Notes: a model not told the origin generated them from the sequence alone. A stretch of 64,000 nt of DNA from JBOFGK01 sp051649085 (GCA_051649085.1 JBOFGK010000003.1:1-64000); one strand, 5' to 3'; shown: positions 42,809-52,000, numbered from the stretch's first letter. Numbers and translations are program-made.

Positions 42809-44137
42809 CTATTGAAAGAGATTATTGAAAAACTGCTCAAAAAAGTTTAGGATCATCCAGAAAAAATTTTCTTGTAAAATTTCTTCTTTAGCATAAACAG
42901 GTACTAAAATTTCTTGTTTCTTCCCATCAATCAATTCAAAACTTGCTTTCTTATCTTCTAAAACAATACTTCCAATTTCAGTTCCAGCAGGAATATCAGC
43001 AATTATTTTATAAGGTCGATATTTAACGTCTTTTTCGTACTCAACATATTTTTCATTTGGAACAAATCCAATCATCTCTAATTGAGGAGATACTGATTCA
43101 TCTGGAATTGTAATTGCTTTTTTGGCGACTAAATTATAGCTTCGCTTACGTCCTCCATTAAACTGCAACTCATAGCCACTTTGATCTTTTTCAATTAATG
43201 TTTTCATAATCACTTCATTTGTATAGTCATACATTTTCGCCGTTTGGATAAATCTACTTTCTGCTTCCGTACCTGTATAAATTGTTCGATCACCTGCTGC
43301 ATTTAAAACGATTGATAGAAATTTTTCTTGGTCTTGATTTTCATAGTAGCCAAGAAAACTTGCACCAGCGGTCGGACTTGCACCTGTTTTCAAACCAACA
43401 ACACCAGGGTATTCATACGCACCACCAACAAGCATTTTGTTTGTATTATTCTTTACTTCACCATCAAAAATGTTTGTCGATAATTTTGTGTAATCAATAA
43501 TTTCTGGGTATTTATCCAAAAGTTGCTTGGCTAATAACAGTTGTTCTCGAGCCGTTGATATATTTGAATTTTCCGTTCCCGTTTGTAATTCATAGAAATA
43601 ATCAGAACGATCAAGTCCTGTTGCATTCACATATTTTGTATTTGTCATTTTAAATTGTTTTGCTTGTTCATTCATTTTTTGAACAAATTGTTCTTCTGTT
43701 TTAAAGAACTTTTCTACAAGAGCAACTGTAGCTCCATTATCTGATTCAATTATCATCAACTTCAATAATTCTCCAACAGAAATGACATCTGTCGCTAATA
43801 AATTTTTTCTTCCCGATGCCTCAGGATTTTCTGAGTGGCTTGCTGCGTGTTCTCCAAAAACTACATTTGTAGAAAGTGAAATATTATTTGTTTGAATATA
43901 ATCATATATTAAGTAAATTGACATTACTTTTGTGATACTTGCAATCCCTAATGGCTTATCAACTTCATGCCCAAGATAGATTATCCCCGTTTCTTCTTCA
44001 ATAATCATATATGCTTCTGCTGTCATATTAGATAATTCATTAACTTTTGCATCTAATACTGGTCCCTTAAAGCATATTCCTATTAAAAGTAATAGCATTG
44101 TCAATTTAGCTAATACATTTATTCTTTTCGTATACAT
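42809..44137 (-). CDS. dacA: D-alanyl-D-alanine carboxypeptidase (PBP5-like)
   Basis: 442-residue exported enzyme trimming the terminal D-Ala from peptidoglycan stem peptides. A signal/anchor (LTMLLLLIGICFKG) is followed by active-site SITK at 67-70, SDN at 132-134 and KTG at 250-252 (VGLKTGASPTAG). The C-terminal beta domain ends with a hydrophobic/amphipathic tail (FFWMILNFFEQFFNNLFQ), the usual membrane anchor. Complete and in the normal length range. Confidence 0.93.
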   Translation of the reverse strand: MYTKRINVLAKLTMLLLLIGICFKGPVLDAKVNELSNMTAEAYMIIEEETGIIYLGHEVDKPLGIASITKVMSIYLIYDYIQTNNISLSTNVVFGEHAASHSENPEASGRKNLLATDVISVGELLKLMIIESDNGATVALVEKFFKTEEQFVQKMNEQAKQFKMTNTKYVNATGLDRSDYFYELQTGTENSNISTAREQLLLAKQLLDKYPEIIDYTKLSTNIFDGEVKNNTNKMLVGGAYEYPGVVGLKTGASPTAGASFLGYYENQDQEKFLSIVLNAAGDRTIYTGTEAESRFIQTAKMYDYTNEVIMKTLIEKDQSGYELQFNGGRKRSYNLVAKKAITIPDESVSPQLEMIGFVPNEKYVEYEKDVKYRPYKIIADIPAGTEIGSIVLEDKKASFELIDGKKQEILVPVYAKEEILQENFFWMILNFFEQFFNNLFQ

Positions 44138-44229
44138 TTTACTCCTAATCTATCTATGCACTATGTTTATTATAACCTATTTTCACGTTTCATTGGCAAT
44201 TTTTACAATGACTTATTCACCAAAAAAAG

Positions 44230-44249
44230 CACTATCGTATTCGATAGTG
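44230..44249 (-). terminator. Terminator after pflA
   Basis: Eight-base perfect stem CACTATCG/CGATAGTG with loop TATT; an A-run on the left gives eight U on the minus strand. Confidence 0.85.
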
Positions 44250-44266
44250 ACTTTAAGCTCAATCTA

Positions 44267-45034
44267 TTAGCTTGTTTTTTCTAATAAATTTGCTTTCTTT
44301 TGTTCATTCATTGCATAAATAATAATCGAACGTGCACGTTTTGCTTCTTCTTCTGTTGCATTTCTAACGCCTTTTAATTTATATTCAAGTCCCATTTCCT
44401 CATATTTATAATTTCCCATTGTATGATATGGTAGAACTTCAATTCCTTTAACGTTATTGTATTGACTTAGTTGTTTTCCAAGCAACAATAAATAGTGATC
44501 CTCAAGCGTTATTCCTGGAACTAGTACATGTCTAACCCACATATCTACATTATGATCTGATAATATTTGAGCAAATGCAAAAACTTGTGAATTTCCAATT
44601 CCAGTTAGTTTTCGATGTTCTTTATCATTAATATGTTTCATATCTAGTAAGACTAAATCCGTATATTTCATCAGCTTTAAAATATTCTTCATATGTACCG
44701 TAGAATTTGGATTGAAATTTCCTGCTGACGTGTCTATACATGTATGAATTCCAAGTTTTTTCGCTTTTTCAAATAACTCTGTCACAAATGCTAATTGCAA
44801 TAATGGTTCACCACCTGTTACTGTAATCCCATCTTTGCAATACTCACGAATATCCAAATATTTTTCAAGTACTTCATCGACCGTTAATTTTTCACAGTCT
44901 TTTGTTATTTTCCAAGTATCAGGATTATGACAATACGCACATCTTAAATTACATCCTTGGAGAAAAACTACATATCTCGTTCCTGGTCCATCAACTGTCC
45001 CAAACGATTGTAGCGAGTGTATATATCCAATCAA
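44267..45034 (-). CDS. pflA: Pyruvate formate-lyase activating enzyme
   Basis: 255-residue radical-SAM activase that sets the glycyl radical on pyruvate formate-lyase. The iron-sulfur motif CNLRCAYC has Cys28, Cys32 and Cys35; TGGEPLLQ near residue 80 is the GGE motif. No pflB gene is in the window, but grcA lies two genes upstream, so a repair or reactivation system for PFL is suggested. The gene follows fRMsr with an 11-base gap. Confidence 0.92.
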   Translation of the reverse strand: MIGYIHSLQSFGTVDGPGTRYVVFLQGCNLRCAYCHNPDTWKITKDCEKLTVDEVLEKYLDIREYCKDGITVTGGEPLLQLAFVTELFEKAKKLGIHTCIDTSAGNFNPNSTVHMKNILKLMKYTDLVLLDMKHINDKEHRKLTGIGNSQVFAFAQILSDHNVDMWVRHVLVPGITLEDHYLLLLGKQLSQYNNVKGIEVLPYHTMGNYKYEEMGLEYKLKGVRNATEEEAKRARSIIIYAMNEQKKANLLEKTS

Positions 45035-45045
45035 AATTTACCACC

Positions 45046-45489
45046 TTAAAGAATCGATTGACTAAACGATTCAATTATTTCTTCTAATTTCTTTACATCT
45101 TCAACCGAAAATCGTGCTAATTTTGGTGAATCAATATCAAGTACACCGAAAAAAGTTTTATTTTTCGTGAAAATCGGAATAACAAGTTCTGAATTTGAAT
45201 TTAGATCACATGCAATATGACATTCTTCTTGATGGACATCATCAATAACAATTGTCTTTTTTTGAGTTGCACAACGACCACAAATTCCTTGATCTAATCT
45301 GATTGTACTAACAGCTGGTTTTCCTTGAAATGGTCCTAATTCAAGTCGATCACGCTCACTATTATACAAATAAAAACCTACCCAATTAAGTTCCGTAAAA
45401 TTATTCATAATTATTGAACTTAAATTTGCTAAATTACTCGTTAATTCATTTTCAGGGATAATGTATTGCTTTAATTGTAGATTAAGCAA
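45046..45489 (-). CDS. Free methionine-(R)-sulfoxide reductase (GAF type)
   Basis: 147 residues, a GAF fold. GPFQGKPA (52-59), GICG with Cys70, and HIACD (91-95, Cys94) followed by SNSELVIP match fRMsr, which reduces free methionine-R-sulfoxide using thiol chemistry. The frame opens with a TTG, but there is no ribosome site before it, and the grcA terminator U-run lies only about eight bases upstream. Translation start is therefore uncertain; an ATG at residue 28 would cut the domain. The gene sits between grcA and pflA, linking oxidative repair to anaerobic metabolism. Confidence 0.75.
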   Translation of the reverse strand: MLNLQLKQYIIPENELTSNLANLSSIIMNNFTELNWVGFYLYNSERDRLELGPFQGKPAVSTIRLDQGICGRCATQKKTIVIDDVHQEECHIACDLNSNSELVIPIFTKNKTFFGVLDIDSPKLARFSVEDVKKLEEIIESFSQSIL

Positions 45490-45497
45490 ACTGTAAA

Positions 45498-45526
45498 AAA
45501 AAGTTATAATTAAATTATAACTTTTT
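45498..45526 (-). terminator. Terminator after grcA
   Basis: Thirteen-base perfect stem AAAAAGTTATAAT/ATTATAACTTTTT with a three-base loop and an eight-T run on the minus strand. It overlaps the grcA stop codon. Confidence 0.85.
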
Positions 45527-45767
45527 ACATACTTTCGTGGAATGTACGTGCAATTACGTCATCCTGTTGTTTCTTAGTTAGTTTAGAAAAGTTAACAGCG
45601 TACCCTGAAACACGTACTGTTAATTGCGGATACTTTTCTGGGTGATTTTGTGCATCAACTAGAGTTTCACGATCAAAGACATTAACGTTTAAGTGGTGTC
45701 CTCCATTTGACATGTACCCATCAAGCATGTTTACTAAGTTTTTTTCTTGTTGTTTACTTGTACTCAT
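45525..45767 (-). CDS. grcA: Autonomous glycyl radical cofactor (GrcA/YfiD-like)
   Basis: 80-residue protein equal to the C-terminal glycyl-radical segment of pyruvate formate-lyase. The radical motif VRVSGYAVNF places the Gly at residue 55. In E. coli the free-standing protein replaces a PFL C-terminus cut by oxygen. ATG follows GGAGGAG, so it is a real gene and not the remnant of a longer PFL. The neighbouring pflA and sulfoxide reductase genes support an oxygen-damage repair role. Confidence 0.88.
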   Translation of the reverse strand: MSTSKQQEKNLVNMLDGYMSNGGHHLNVNVFDRETLVDAQNHPEKYPQLTVRVSGYAVNFSKLTKKQQDDVIARTFHESM

Positions 45768-45914
45768 TTTTTCTCCTCCATGTTTTACAAATATATTATA
45801 CCACTTTTATTAATTGATTTCTAAATTTTCCTATATATTTCACAAGTATTTAAATTTTTTTTAAATACAATAAAATATTATCATCTATTATTAATCGTTC
45901 ACGTTAAACATAGT

Positions 45915-46544
45915 TTATCTAATCGTTAATTCTTCATTATTACTTGAAATTAAATTATCAAAATCAGTTTCTTCTACTTTAGCTTTTATAATTGCATTTT
46001 CATCAAGTACTATATTAAATGGCACACGATAAACCTTTAAATCTTCTTGTAATTTTGAGCTTTCATCATAAAATGTTGGGAAAGTATATTTATTTTCATC
46101 CAAGTATTTTATCGTATTCTCTTTTACAGCTTCTGGTTTCATATCTCTTTCTTTATTTGGTGGTCGATTAATATACACAACTGCCATATCTATTTCATCT
46201 GGTTTTGTTGGATAATATTCATTCATTTTTTGTTTTTCACGATGACAATCATCACACCAATATGTTGAGAAATTTAAAACAAATTTTTTCTTTCCTTTAA
46301 CCAAATCATACAACATTACTTTTTTTCCATCAAAATCAGTTAATTCTAAATTTGGAATCTGATTTCCAACATCATAACCTTTTTGAACTTCTTCATTTAA
46401 TGAACATCCACCATCAGGACCACATAACTGAAATCCTTCTTCAACGACTAATGGTTCATACTTTCCAAGTGAACTTGTCGCTGAACATCCTGTAGCTGCA
46501 AATAGGATTACAAAAACCCCTAATAATGTTACCATTTTTTTCAT
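45915..46544 (-). CDS. Thioredoxin-like lipoprotein
   Basis: 209-residue TlpA/ResA-like extracytoplasmic protein. A lipobox AATGC places the lipid on Cys20, and the active-site motif WCDDC has Cys97 and Cys100. A further Cys pair (41 and 47) lies before the domain. It is probably membrane-tethered and reduces or isomerises thiols outside the cell. The ATG overlaps the nadK stop (TAATG), so it is translated with nadK. Confidence 0.82.
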   Translation of the reverse strand: MKKMVTLLGVFVILFAATGCSATSSLGKYEPLVVEEGFQLCGPDGGCSLNEEVQKGYDVGNQIPNLELTDFDGKKVMLYDLVKGKKKFVLNFSTYWCDDCHREKQKMNEYYPTKPDEIDMAVVYINRPPNKERDMKPEAVKENTIKYLDENKYTFPTFYDESSKLQEDLKVYRVPFNIVLDENAIIKAKVEETDFDNLISSNNEELTIR

Positions 46545-47317
46545 TATTTCTCCTTGATAAATGCAAGTCTTAATCTTGACCAAAATTCAAAATCATGCCT
46601 TACAAGTATTTTTATTTTTTTCTCAGACATTGCAAAACTTACATATTTACTTCCACTTATATTGACTGCATTTCGATCAATTGTAATAATAGAGCTTTCA
46701 ATGTCTGGTTTTAGATATTTTAATCTGATACGAGTTTTGCTCGATAAAATTATCGAATTATCAATTGTTCGATATTTGACATTATTAATTGGTGCAATCA
46801 TCGTTAATTGATAGACAGGTAATTCTGGATCAACTATCGCTCCACCAAGTGATTTATTATAAGCGGTTGAACCAGTTGGTGTTGATATACAGATTCCAGT
46901 CCCCCTAAAGTGTTCAAGAACTTCATTTTCTACAACAATTGTCGAAATAAGTGTTTGTACTGGATTAATTAGTGTTGCTTCATTTAATGCAAAATACGAT
47001 TCACAAAAGTCATCATATTCAATTTTCACATCTAAAACCGAAGCTTTCAATTGATGATTTTTATGAATATCGCAAAATACTCTATCAAGCTCATCAATAA
47101 CATATGATGTATAAAAACCTAAATTACCCATATTAATCGGGATATATACTGGATCAAATTTATACAGTTGTACTGCTTCTAAAAAGGTTCCATCCCCACC
47201 AAAAGTAAAAACATAATCTGGTTTTTCATCAACAATTTCAACTTCATACTTACTTATAAGTAAGTCAATAATTGGTTGATAATCAATTCCGTGTCGAAAA
47301 AAAACTTGACTTCTCAT
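46544..47317 (-). CDS. nadK: NAD kinase
   Basis: 257-residue enzyme phosphorylating NAD to NADP, using ATP or polyphosphate. Diagnostic motifs are FGGDGTFL near residues 39-46 and TPTGSTAYNKSLGG near 152-165. ATG follows CAAGGAGG. It forms a two-gene unit with the thioredoxin-like lipoprotein downstream, which suggests a shared role in reducing power. Confidence 0.92.
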   Translation of the reverse strand: MRSQVFFRHGIDYQPIIDLLISKYEVEIVDEKPDYVFTFGGDGTFLEAVQLYKFDPVYIPINMGNLGFYTSYVIDELDRVFCDIHKNHQLKASVLDVKIEYDDFCESYFALNEATLINPVQTLISTIVVENEVLEHFRGTGICISTPTGSTAYNKSLGGAIVDPELPVYQLTMIAPINNVKYRTIDNSIILSSKTRIRLKYLKPDIESSIITIDRNAVNISGSKYVSFAMSEKKIKILVRHDFEFWSRLRLAFIKEK

Positions 47318-47460
47318 TGTCCTCCTTGTACCACTTTATTACCTATCATAATTATAGCATATTTTAATGAAGAACAACCTAATATATCCTTATTATTGTT
47401 AAATTACAGAGGACAAACATTCATGTTTGTTAACTATATATATTCTCTACAAACACTTAT

Positions 47461-48090
47461 TTACTTAATAAACTTTAAGCGTGCATTCAAGTATTCAGAA
47501 CTTGTTCTTACTTGAGCAAAAACACCATCAAATGACAATAAAAAGGTTTGATTTACAATATCAGCTGTCATGTCTTCACTTAAATTTTTTGTTGCCACAC
47601 AATCACTAAGTAATGTCACAGGTATTTGATAATCAAATGCAGCTCTTACTGTTGTATCAATACACATATGTGTCATCATTCCACATACTACTAACTTTGA
47701 AATTTCATTTTCTTTTATATATGCTAATAGATCTGTTTTTAAAAAACTGTTTGGAAAATTTTTTTTTACGATTTTTTCGTTGTTTAATGGCGCAACTTTT
47801 TCATGGATTTCCACACCTTTAGTTCCCGGCAGAAAGAATCCAGTTTTATTTTCTTTTACACTTTTCGCTGCAACAGCAATTTTTTCTAATGAATTTTTAT
47901 CTTTATGGACAAACTTCAATTGATCAATTGGGCAATTAAAGTGTTGAACATGAATTACGCACATTCCTATTTCTCGAGCCTTTTCAAGTACAATTTTTAT
48001 GTGATTTACTGCATCTTCACTGCCAACTAATTGATTCTTTCCTCCAGGAAAATAATCATTTTGCACATCAATAATTACAAGCGCTTCCAT
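47461..48090 (-). CDS. Isochorismatase-family amidohydrolase (nicotinamidase-like)
   Basis: 209 residues. The catalytic triad is visible: Asp8 in IIDVQNDYF, a Lys in VKKNFPNSF, and Cys in MMTHMCIDTT. The Asp-Lys-Cys fold with VCGMMTHMCI suits nicotinamidase or related cysteine hydrolases. It may return nicotinamide to NAD synthesis, consistent with nadK close by, but the substrate is not fixed by sequence. Confidence 0.78.
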   Translation of the reverse strand: MEALVIIDVQNDYFPGGKNQLVGSEDAVNHIKIVLEKAREIGMCVIHVQHFNCPIDQLKFVHKDKNSLEKIAVAAKSVKENKTGFFLPGTKGVEIHEKVAPLNNEKIVKKNFPNSFLKTDLLAYIKENEISKLVVCGMMTHMCIDTTVRAAFDYQIPVTLLSDCVATKNLSEDMTADIVNQTFLLSFDGVFAQVRTSSEYLNARLKFIK

Positions 48091-48193
48091 TTCTCTCCAT
48101 TCTTATTCTTTTTTTTACAATACATTACGCTAAAATTATACCATAAATTGTTTATTATTTACTTATTTAATTTTTATCTCTCTTAAGTAAATA

Positions 48194-48222
48194 TTGCCAA
48201 TCGAATACCAATTGATTGGCAA
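48194..48222. promoter_or_regulatory. Inverted repeat downstream of nagB
   Basis: TTGCCAATC and GATTGGCAA are perfect nine-base arms 11 bases apart. There is no U-run; a regulatory site for the divergently placed 48090 gene is possible. Confidence 0.3.
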
Positions 48223-48248
48223 TTGATGGTATTGAATTTTATAATAAA

Positions 48249-48270
48249 AGAAGTCAAACTACTGACTTCT
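48249..48270 (-). terminator. Terminator after nagB
   Basis: Eight-base perfect stem AGAAGTCA/TGACTTCT with a six-base loop and TTTTATTAT on the minus strand. Confidence 0.75.
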
Positions 48271-48300
48271 GTTTAAATATATATGTTTTTGCACTAATAC

Positions 48301-49023
48301 TTATTTACTTAATAAACTTCCTGCTTTTTCATCAACTAAAATTGTTACATCAGGGTGATTTTGTAAAATTGATGCTGGAAGTGTTGTTGTTATTTCTCCT
48401 TCAACCATTCCTTTTACAGCTTTTGCTTTATTTTCACCTAGAGCAATTAAAACAATTTTCTTTGTTTCCATTATATTAGCAAGTCCCATTGAAACTGCTT
48501 GTGTTGGAACTTCCTCTAACGAGTTGAAAAATCTTTGATTATCAAGACGTGTTTTTTCATCTAATTGGACCACGTGCGTACGAGTATCAAATGGTGTCCC
48601 TGGTTCATTAAACGCAATATGACCATTTGTTCCAATTCCTAAAATTTGTAAATCAACTTTATTATCAGCAAGTAATGCTTCATACTCTGCTACCACTTCA
48701 TCAGGAGTTCCAAGACCAGATGGTACATGTGTTTTTTCTTTGTCAATATCAACTAAGTTAAATAAGTGTTCTTCCATGAAGTGACGGTAACTTTGCTCAT
48801 GTGTTGGTTCCATTCCGTAGTATTCATCTAAATTATAGCTTTGAACGTTTGCAAATGAAAGTTCTCCTGCTTTGTGCATTTTCACAAGATTCTCATACAC
48901 TCCAACTGGCGTTGAACCTGTTGCCAATCCTAATACAGGTGCTTCATTTGAGGTAATAACCTCCTTAAACATCTCTGCTGCAATTTGATTAATTTCTACT
49001 AATGGTAATATTTTTACATTCAT
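48301..49023 (-). CDS. nagB: Glucosamine-6-phosphate deaminase
   Basis: 240 residues (usual for Gram-positive NagB). It converts glucosamine-6-phosphate to fructose-6-phosphate and ammonia. Motifs: LATGSTPVG near residue 34-42, SYNLDEYYG (active-site Asp and Glu), GIGTNGHIAFNEPG near 127-140. It forms an operon with nagA upstream, the pathway's preceding step. Confidence 0.95.
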   Translation of the reverse strand: MNVKILPLVEINQIAAEMFKEVITSNEAPVLGLATGSTPVGVYENLVKMHKAGELSFANVQSYNLDEYYGMEPTHEQSYRHFMEEHLFNLVDIDKEKTHVPSGLGTPDEVVAEYEALLADNKVDLQILGIGTNGHIAFNEPGTPFDTRTHVVQLDEKTRLDNQRFFNSLEEVPTQAVSMGLANIMETKKIVLIALGENKAKAVKGMVEGEITTTLPASILQNHPDVTILVDEKAGSLLSK

Positions 49024-49082
49024 TTTTTCTCCTAAATATATATTTTTGATTTTTTGGTTTTACTTTATTAAATACTTAGTAC

Positions 49083-50186
49083 TTATTTAAGTTTTCTACC
49101 ACCAACAAAGACATCAATTACATTAAAGTTCTCATCTAAACTAATTAGATCTGTATCAAAACCTGCTGTAATCTCACCTTTCGTTGTAAGTTTTAAATGT
49201 TTTGCAACATTTGTACTTGCCATCATAAATGCTTCTTCTAAACTTGAACCCGAAAAGTTGTGCATATTTTTCACAGCAACATTCATCGGTAAAACACTTC
49301 CAGCTAATGTTCCATCTACTAGTCGTGCTTCTAGTCCCTTTTTAATAACTTTTTGACCACCAAGTGCATATTCACCATCTGCCATCGCTTTTGCACACAT
49401 TGAATCTGTAATTAACGCAATATTTTCATAACCTTTTCCGTTGTATGTTGCTTTAACTGTTGCCGGATTTAAGTGAATTCCATCAACAATTAATTCGGCC
49501 ATTACGTCTTTATGAACGTAGGCTGCACTTACAACTCCTGGTGTACGATGATGATATGGTGTTGATGCATTATGCAGGTGTGTGAAATTTGACATTCCAG
49601 CTTCAATTGCTGCTGTAACTTGATCACAACTTGCACCACTATGACCAACAGAAGGAATAATACCTAAACTTTTTAAGTGTTTAGTAAATGCTAAATCATG
49701 ATCTTTTTCAACCGCATAAGTTACAAGTTTAATCACATCATTTGCCTCTAATGCTTCAAAGTTTTCAACTGTAACATCTGCAACATAATTAGGATTTTGT
49801 GCACCAATAAAGTTTTCACTAATGAATGGTCCTTCTAAATGAACTCCAACAATATTAGCTCCTGCGACTTCTGTTTTCATATGTTCACGAATAGTTGCTA
49901 AAATATTTTTAAGCACTTCCATGTCATAAGTCATTGTCGTTGCTAAGAACGATGTTGTTCCTTCATTTAGTAAAGCTTTTTGCATCGTTTCAAATGCTTC
50001 AACTGTTCCATCCATTGTGTCGCATCCAGCAACTCCATGAATATGTTGATCGATAAAACCTGGAACAATATACTTTGCATTTTCTGAAAAATTTAATTTT
50101 TCTCCTGTTTCAAAACTAATTTTACCATTTTGATCAAAGAGTTTCCCATCAAATTCAGTTAATTTATCGTTAATTAATATTTGCAT
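49083..50186 (-). CDS. nagA: N-acetylglucosamine-6-phosphate deacetylase
   Basis: 367-residue amidohydrolase removing the acetyl group from GlcNAc-6-phosphate. The metal site shows FIDQHIHG near residues 44-51, EGPFIS near 125, GHSGAS, HLHNAST and ITDSMCA further on. ATG follows CTGGAGG. It is the first gene of the nagA-nagB operon, using cell-wall or host amino sugars. Confidence 0.95.
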   Translation of the reverse strand: MQILINDKLTEFDGKLFDQNGKISFETGEKLNFSENAKYIVPGFIDQHIHGVAGCDTMDGTVEAFETMQKALLNEGTTSFLATTMTYDMEVLKNILATIREHMKTEVAGANIVGVHLEGPFISENFIGAQNPNYVADVTVENFEALEANDVIKLVTYAVEKDHDLAFTKHLKSLGIIPSVGHSGASCDQVTAAIEAGMSNFTHLHNASTPYHHRTPGVVSAAYVHKDVMAELIVDGIHLNPATVKATYNGKGYENIALITDSMCAKAMADGEYALGGQKVIKKGLEARLVDGTLAGSVLPMNVAVKNMHNFSGSSLEEAFMMASTNVAKHLKLTTKGEITAGFDTDLISLDENFNVIDVFVGGRKLK

Positions 50187-50538
50187 TTTATCCTCCAGAA
50201 TAATTATACCTCATATTTCTGTTATAGTGTTTCCATTTAAATGAAAGTTTTTTCATAGAAAAAAATATTTTTGTTCTTTTTTTCGCTATGAAAAATATTT
50301 TCTTTTTTCCCACTACTATTTTAACATTTTTCACAATTAATGATTCGACTTTTACATATTTTATAGCCAATTCACATTCAAAAAAAATTTTAATTTTTAA
50401 TTTGTGAATTTTCTCAATTAAGTATAGAATATAATTAAAATTATTCAACTAAACCATTTGGCAAGTTGAATAATTTTTTATATTTATTTCAGTTAACTTT
50501 GTAATTTCACTTCACTTTTTTTGACTATTTTTAACTTT
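50187..50538. other. Intergenic region upstream of nagA
   Basis: 350 bases. On the nagA side is a TATAAT box close to the start (minus strand, near 50204). An inverted repeat TTTTTCATAG (50249-50258) / CTATGAAAAA (50286-50295) has a 27-base A/T-rich centre and may be an operator. At the far end a hairpin at about 50439-50477 terminates the metal ABC operon. No gene was seen. Confidence 0.55.
50439..50480 (-). terminator. Terminator after metal ABC operon
   Basis: ATTATTCAAC and GTTGAATAAT form a ten-base stem with a 15-base loop, with T on both outer sides. Confidence 0.65.
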
Positions 50539-51393
50539 TCAATTGCTTTTTTTATATTTACTTACAATTGAAAAAACTAAATAAAATCCAATGTTAATTA
50601 ACACAACAATTGCTGAAGCTGAAATGTTGACAAGATAACCAATTGTAATTCCAAGAAGTAAACTGACTTCAGTGATTAATATTGAAATCTTTAACGCTTG
50701 CTTTAAACTTTTAGCAATCATATAACTACTTACAACTGGTAAAATTAATAAACTCGACACTAGTAAAACCCCAACCATTTTAATCATCACCGTAATTACA
50801 ATTGTTGTTAAAATGATGAAAATATATTTTAATCGAGTATATTTAATTCCACTAACTTTAGCAGTCGTTTCATCAAACGTTACTAATAATAGTTTTGCAA
50901 AAATTTTAGATAAAATTATTAAAGCGATGGCCACAACAACTGTAATATATACAACATCTGTTGTCGTTAATGCATTGATATTTCCAAATAATAAATTTGT
51001 AATTAAATTATTAGAAAATCCACTAGAAAGATTTAGAAAAATCATCATCAAAGCAATATTTAAAGAATAAATAATCATTAATGCAATATCTTTATTTTGA
51101 CGATAATTAGTACTAATATACTCCGTTAGAACTGCACCACCAATTGCCCAAGCCGTTGCAAGTACAAGTTCATTTTGAAAAAATGACACCGTAATTAATG
51201 GACTAAGTAAATACGCAAAGGTCATTCCCGCCATATTAATATGGCCTAAGGCGTCAGCCATAAATGTCATTTTTCGTTGTATAACTAAAACACCAATAAG
51301 TGGTAAAATAAAACTTATTACAAACGCTGCAAAATATGCATTAAGCATAAATTGATAATTAGCAATACTTGCAATTTGTTCGATCAAAGACAT
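50539..51393 (-). CDS. Metal ABC transporter permease (ZnuB/AdcB type)
   Basis: 284-residue membrane protein with about eight helices, a member of the ABC-3 family for zinc/manganese import (GALIVQRKMTF-like start, ALGHINMAGMTFAYL near residue 48-62, a characteristic sequence of this family). AAGAAGGAG precedes the ATG, inside the end of the ATPase gene, so coupling is tight. The substrate-binding lipoprotein is absent from this neighbourhood. Confidence 0.85.
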   Translation of the reverse strand: MSLIEQIASIANYQFMLNAYFAAFVISFILPLIGVLVIQRKMTFMADALGHINMAGMTFAYLLSPLITVSFFQNELVLATAWAIGGAVLTEYISTNYRQNKDIALMIIYSLNIALMMIFLNLSSGFSNNLITNLLFGNINALTTTDVVYITVVVAIALIILSKIFAKLLLVTFDETTAKVSGIKYTRLKYIFIILTTIVITVMIKMVGVLLVSSLLILPVVSSYMIAKSLKQALKISILITEVSLLLGITIGYLVNISASAIVVLINIGFYLVFSIVSKYKKSN

Positions 51394-52000
51394 TTAACTC
51401 CTTCTTTTCTAAATCATAAATTTTTTGAACGTGTTCATAAATTTCATCTAGATGATGGGAAACTATAATAATTGTTATCCCTTGTTTATTTAAATTTATA
51501 AGTAAATCATGAAATTTCTGACGTTTTGCTTGATCTAATCCAGTTATCGGTTCATCAAGTATCAAATAGTCAATGTTTGTAATAAGCGCTTTAGCGATCA
51601 TTACTCGTTGATTTTGCCCACCACTTAGACTTATAATTTTTTGATTAATTATTTCTGATAGATCCAATTGTTCGATTACTCGTTCTAATAATTTACGATC
51701 TGTTGTAATCAGTGCCAAATATTCTTTAACTGTAATTGGGATATCGAAAATATTAGCTTTTTCTTGACAAACATAACCAATCTTTAAATTTTGATATTTA
51801 TTAATATCTTCACCTTCAATTGTTATCATTGAATTTTTAACTTTATTAACCCCAAGTAGGCATTTGATTAAAGTACTTTTACCCGTTCCGTTTTGACCAA
51901 CAATTGCAAGATAATCACCTTTTTCAATTGTTAGCGAAATATCTTTTAAAACCGGTTCTTCATTCCCATAACTAAACGTTAAATTTTTTATTTCAATCAT
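51359..52000 (-). CDS. Metal ABC transporter ATPase (ZnuC/AdcC type)
   Basis: 213 residues. Walker A GQNGTGKST near 36-44, signature LSGGQNQR near 131-138, Walker B YLILDEP near 150-156 and the switch His in VSHHLDE. The ATG follows CAAGGAAT and overlaps the pepF end; its own end overlaps the permease gene by 35 bases. Likely zinc or manganese import; a partner binding protein must be encoded elsewhere. Confidence 0.87.
   Translation of the reverse strand: MIEIKNLTFSYGNEEPVLKDISLTIEKGDYLAIVGQNGTGKSTLIKCLLGVNKVKNSMITIEGEDINKYQNLKIGYVCQEKANIFDIPITVKEYLALITTDRKLLERVIEQLDLSEIINQKIISLSGGQNQRVMIAKALITNIDYLILDEPITGLDQAKRQKFHDLLINLNKQGITIIIVSHHLDEIYEHVQKIYDLEKKELNVFDRTNCKYC

Noticed and set aside
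45525..45767. Interpretation as a broken pyruvate formate-lyase C-terminus
   Set aside because: The frame has its own GGAGGAG and ATG, no lyase-like sequence precedes it, and the length equals free-standing GrcA.
50188..50448. 86-codon minus-strand frame before nagA
   Set aside because: Starts in the loop of a terminator with a TTG, has no ribosome site, and is low-complexity Lys/Ile/Phe.
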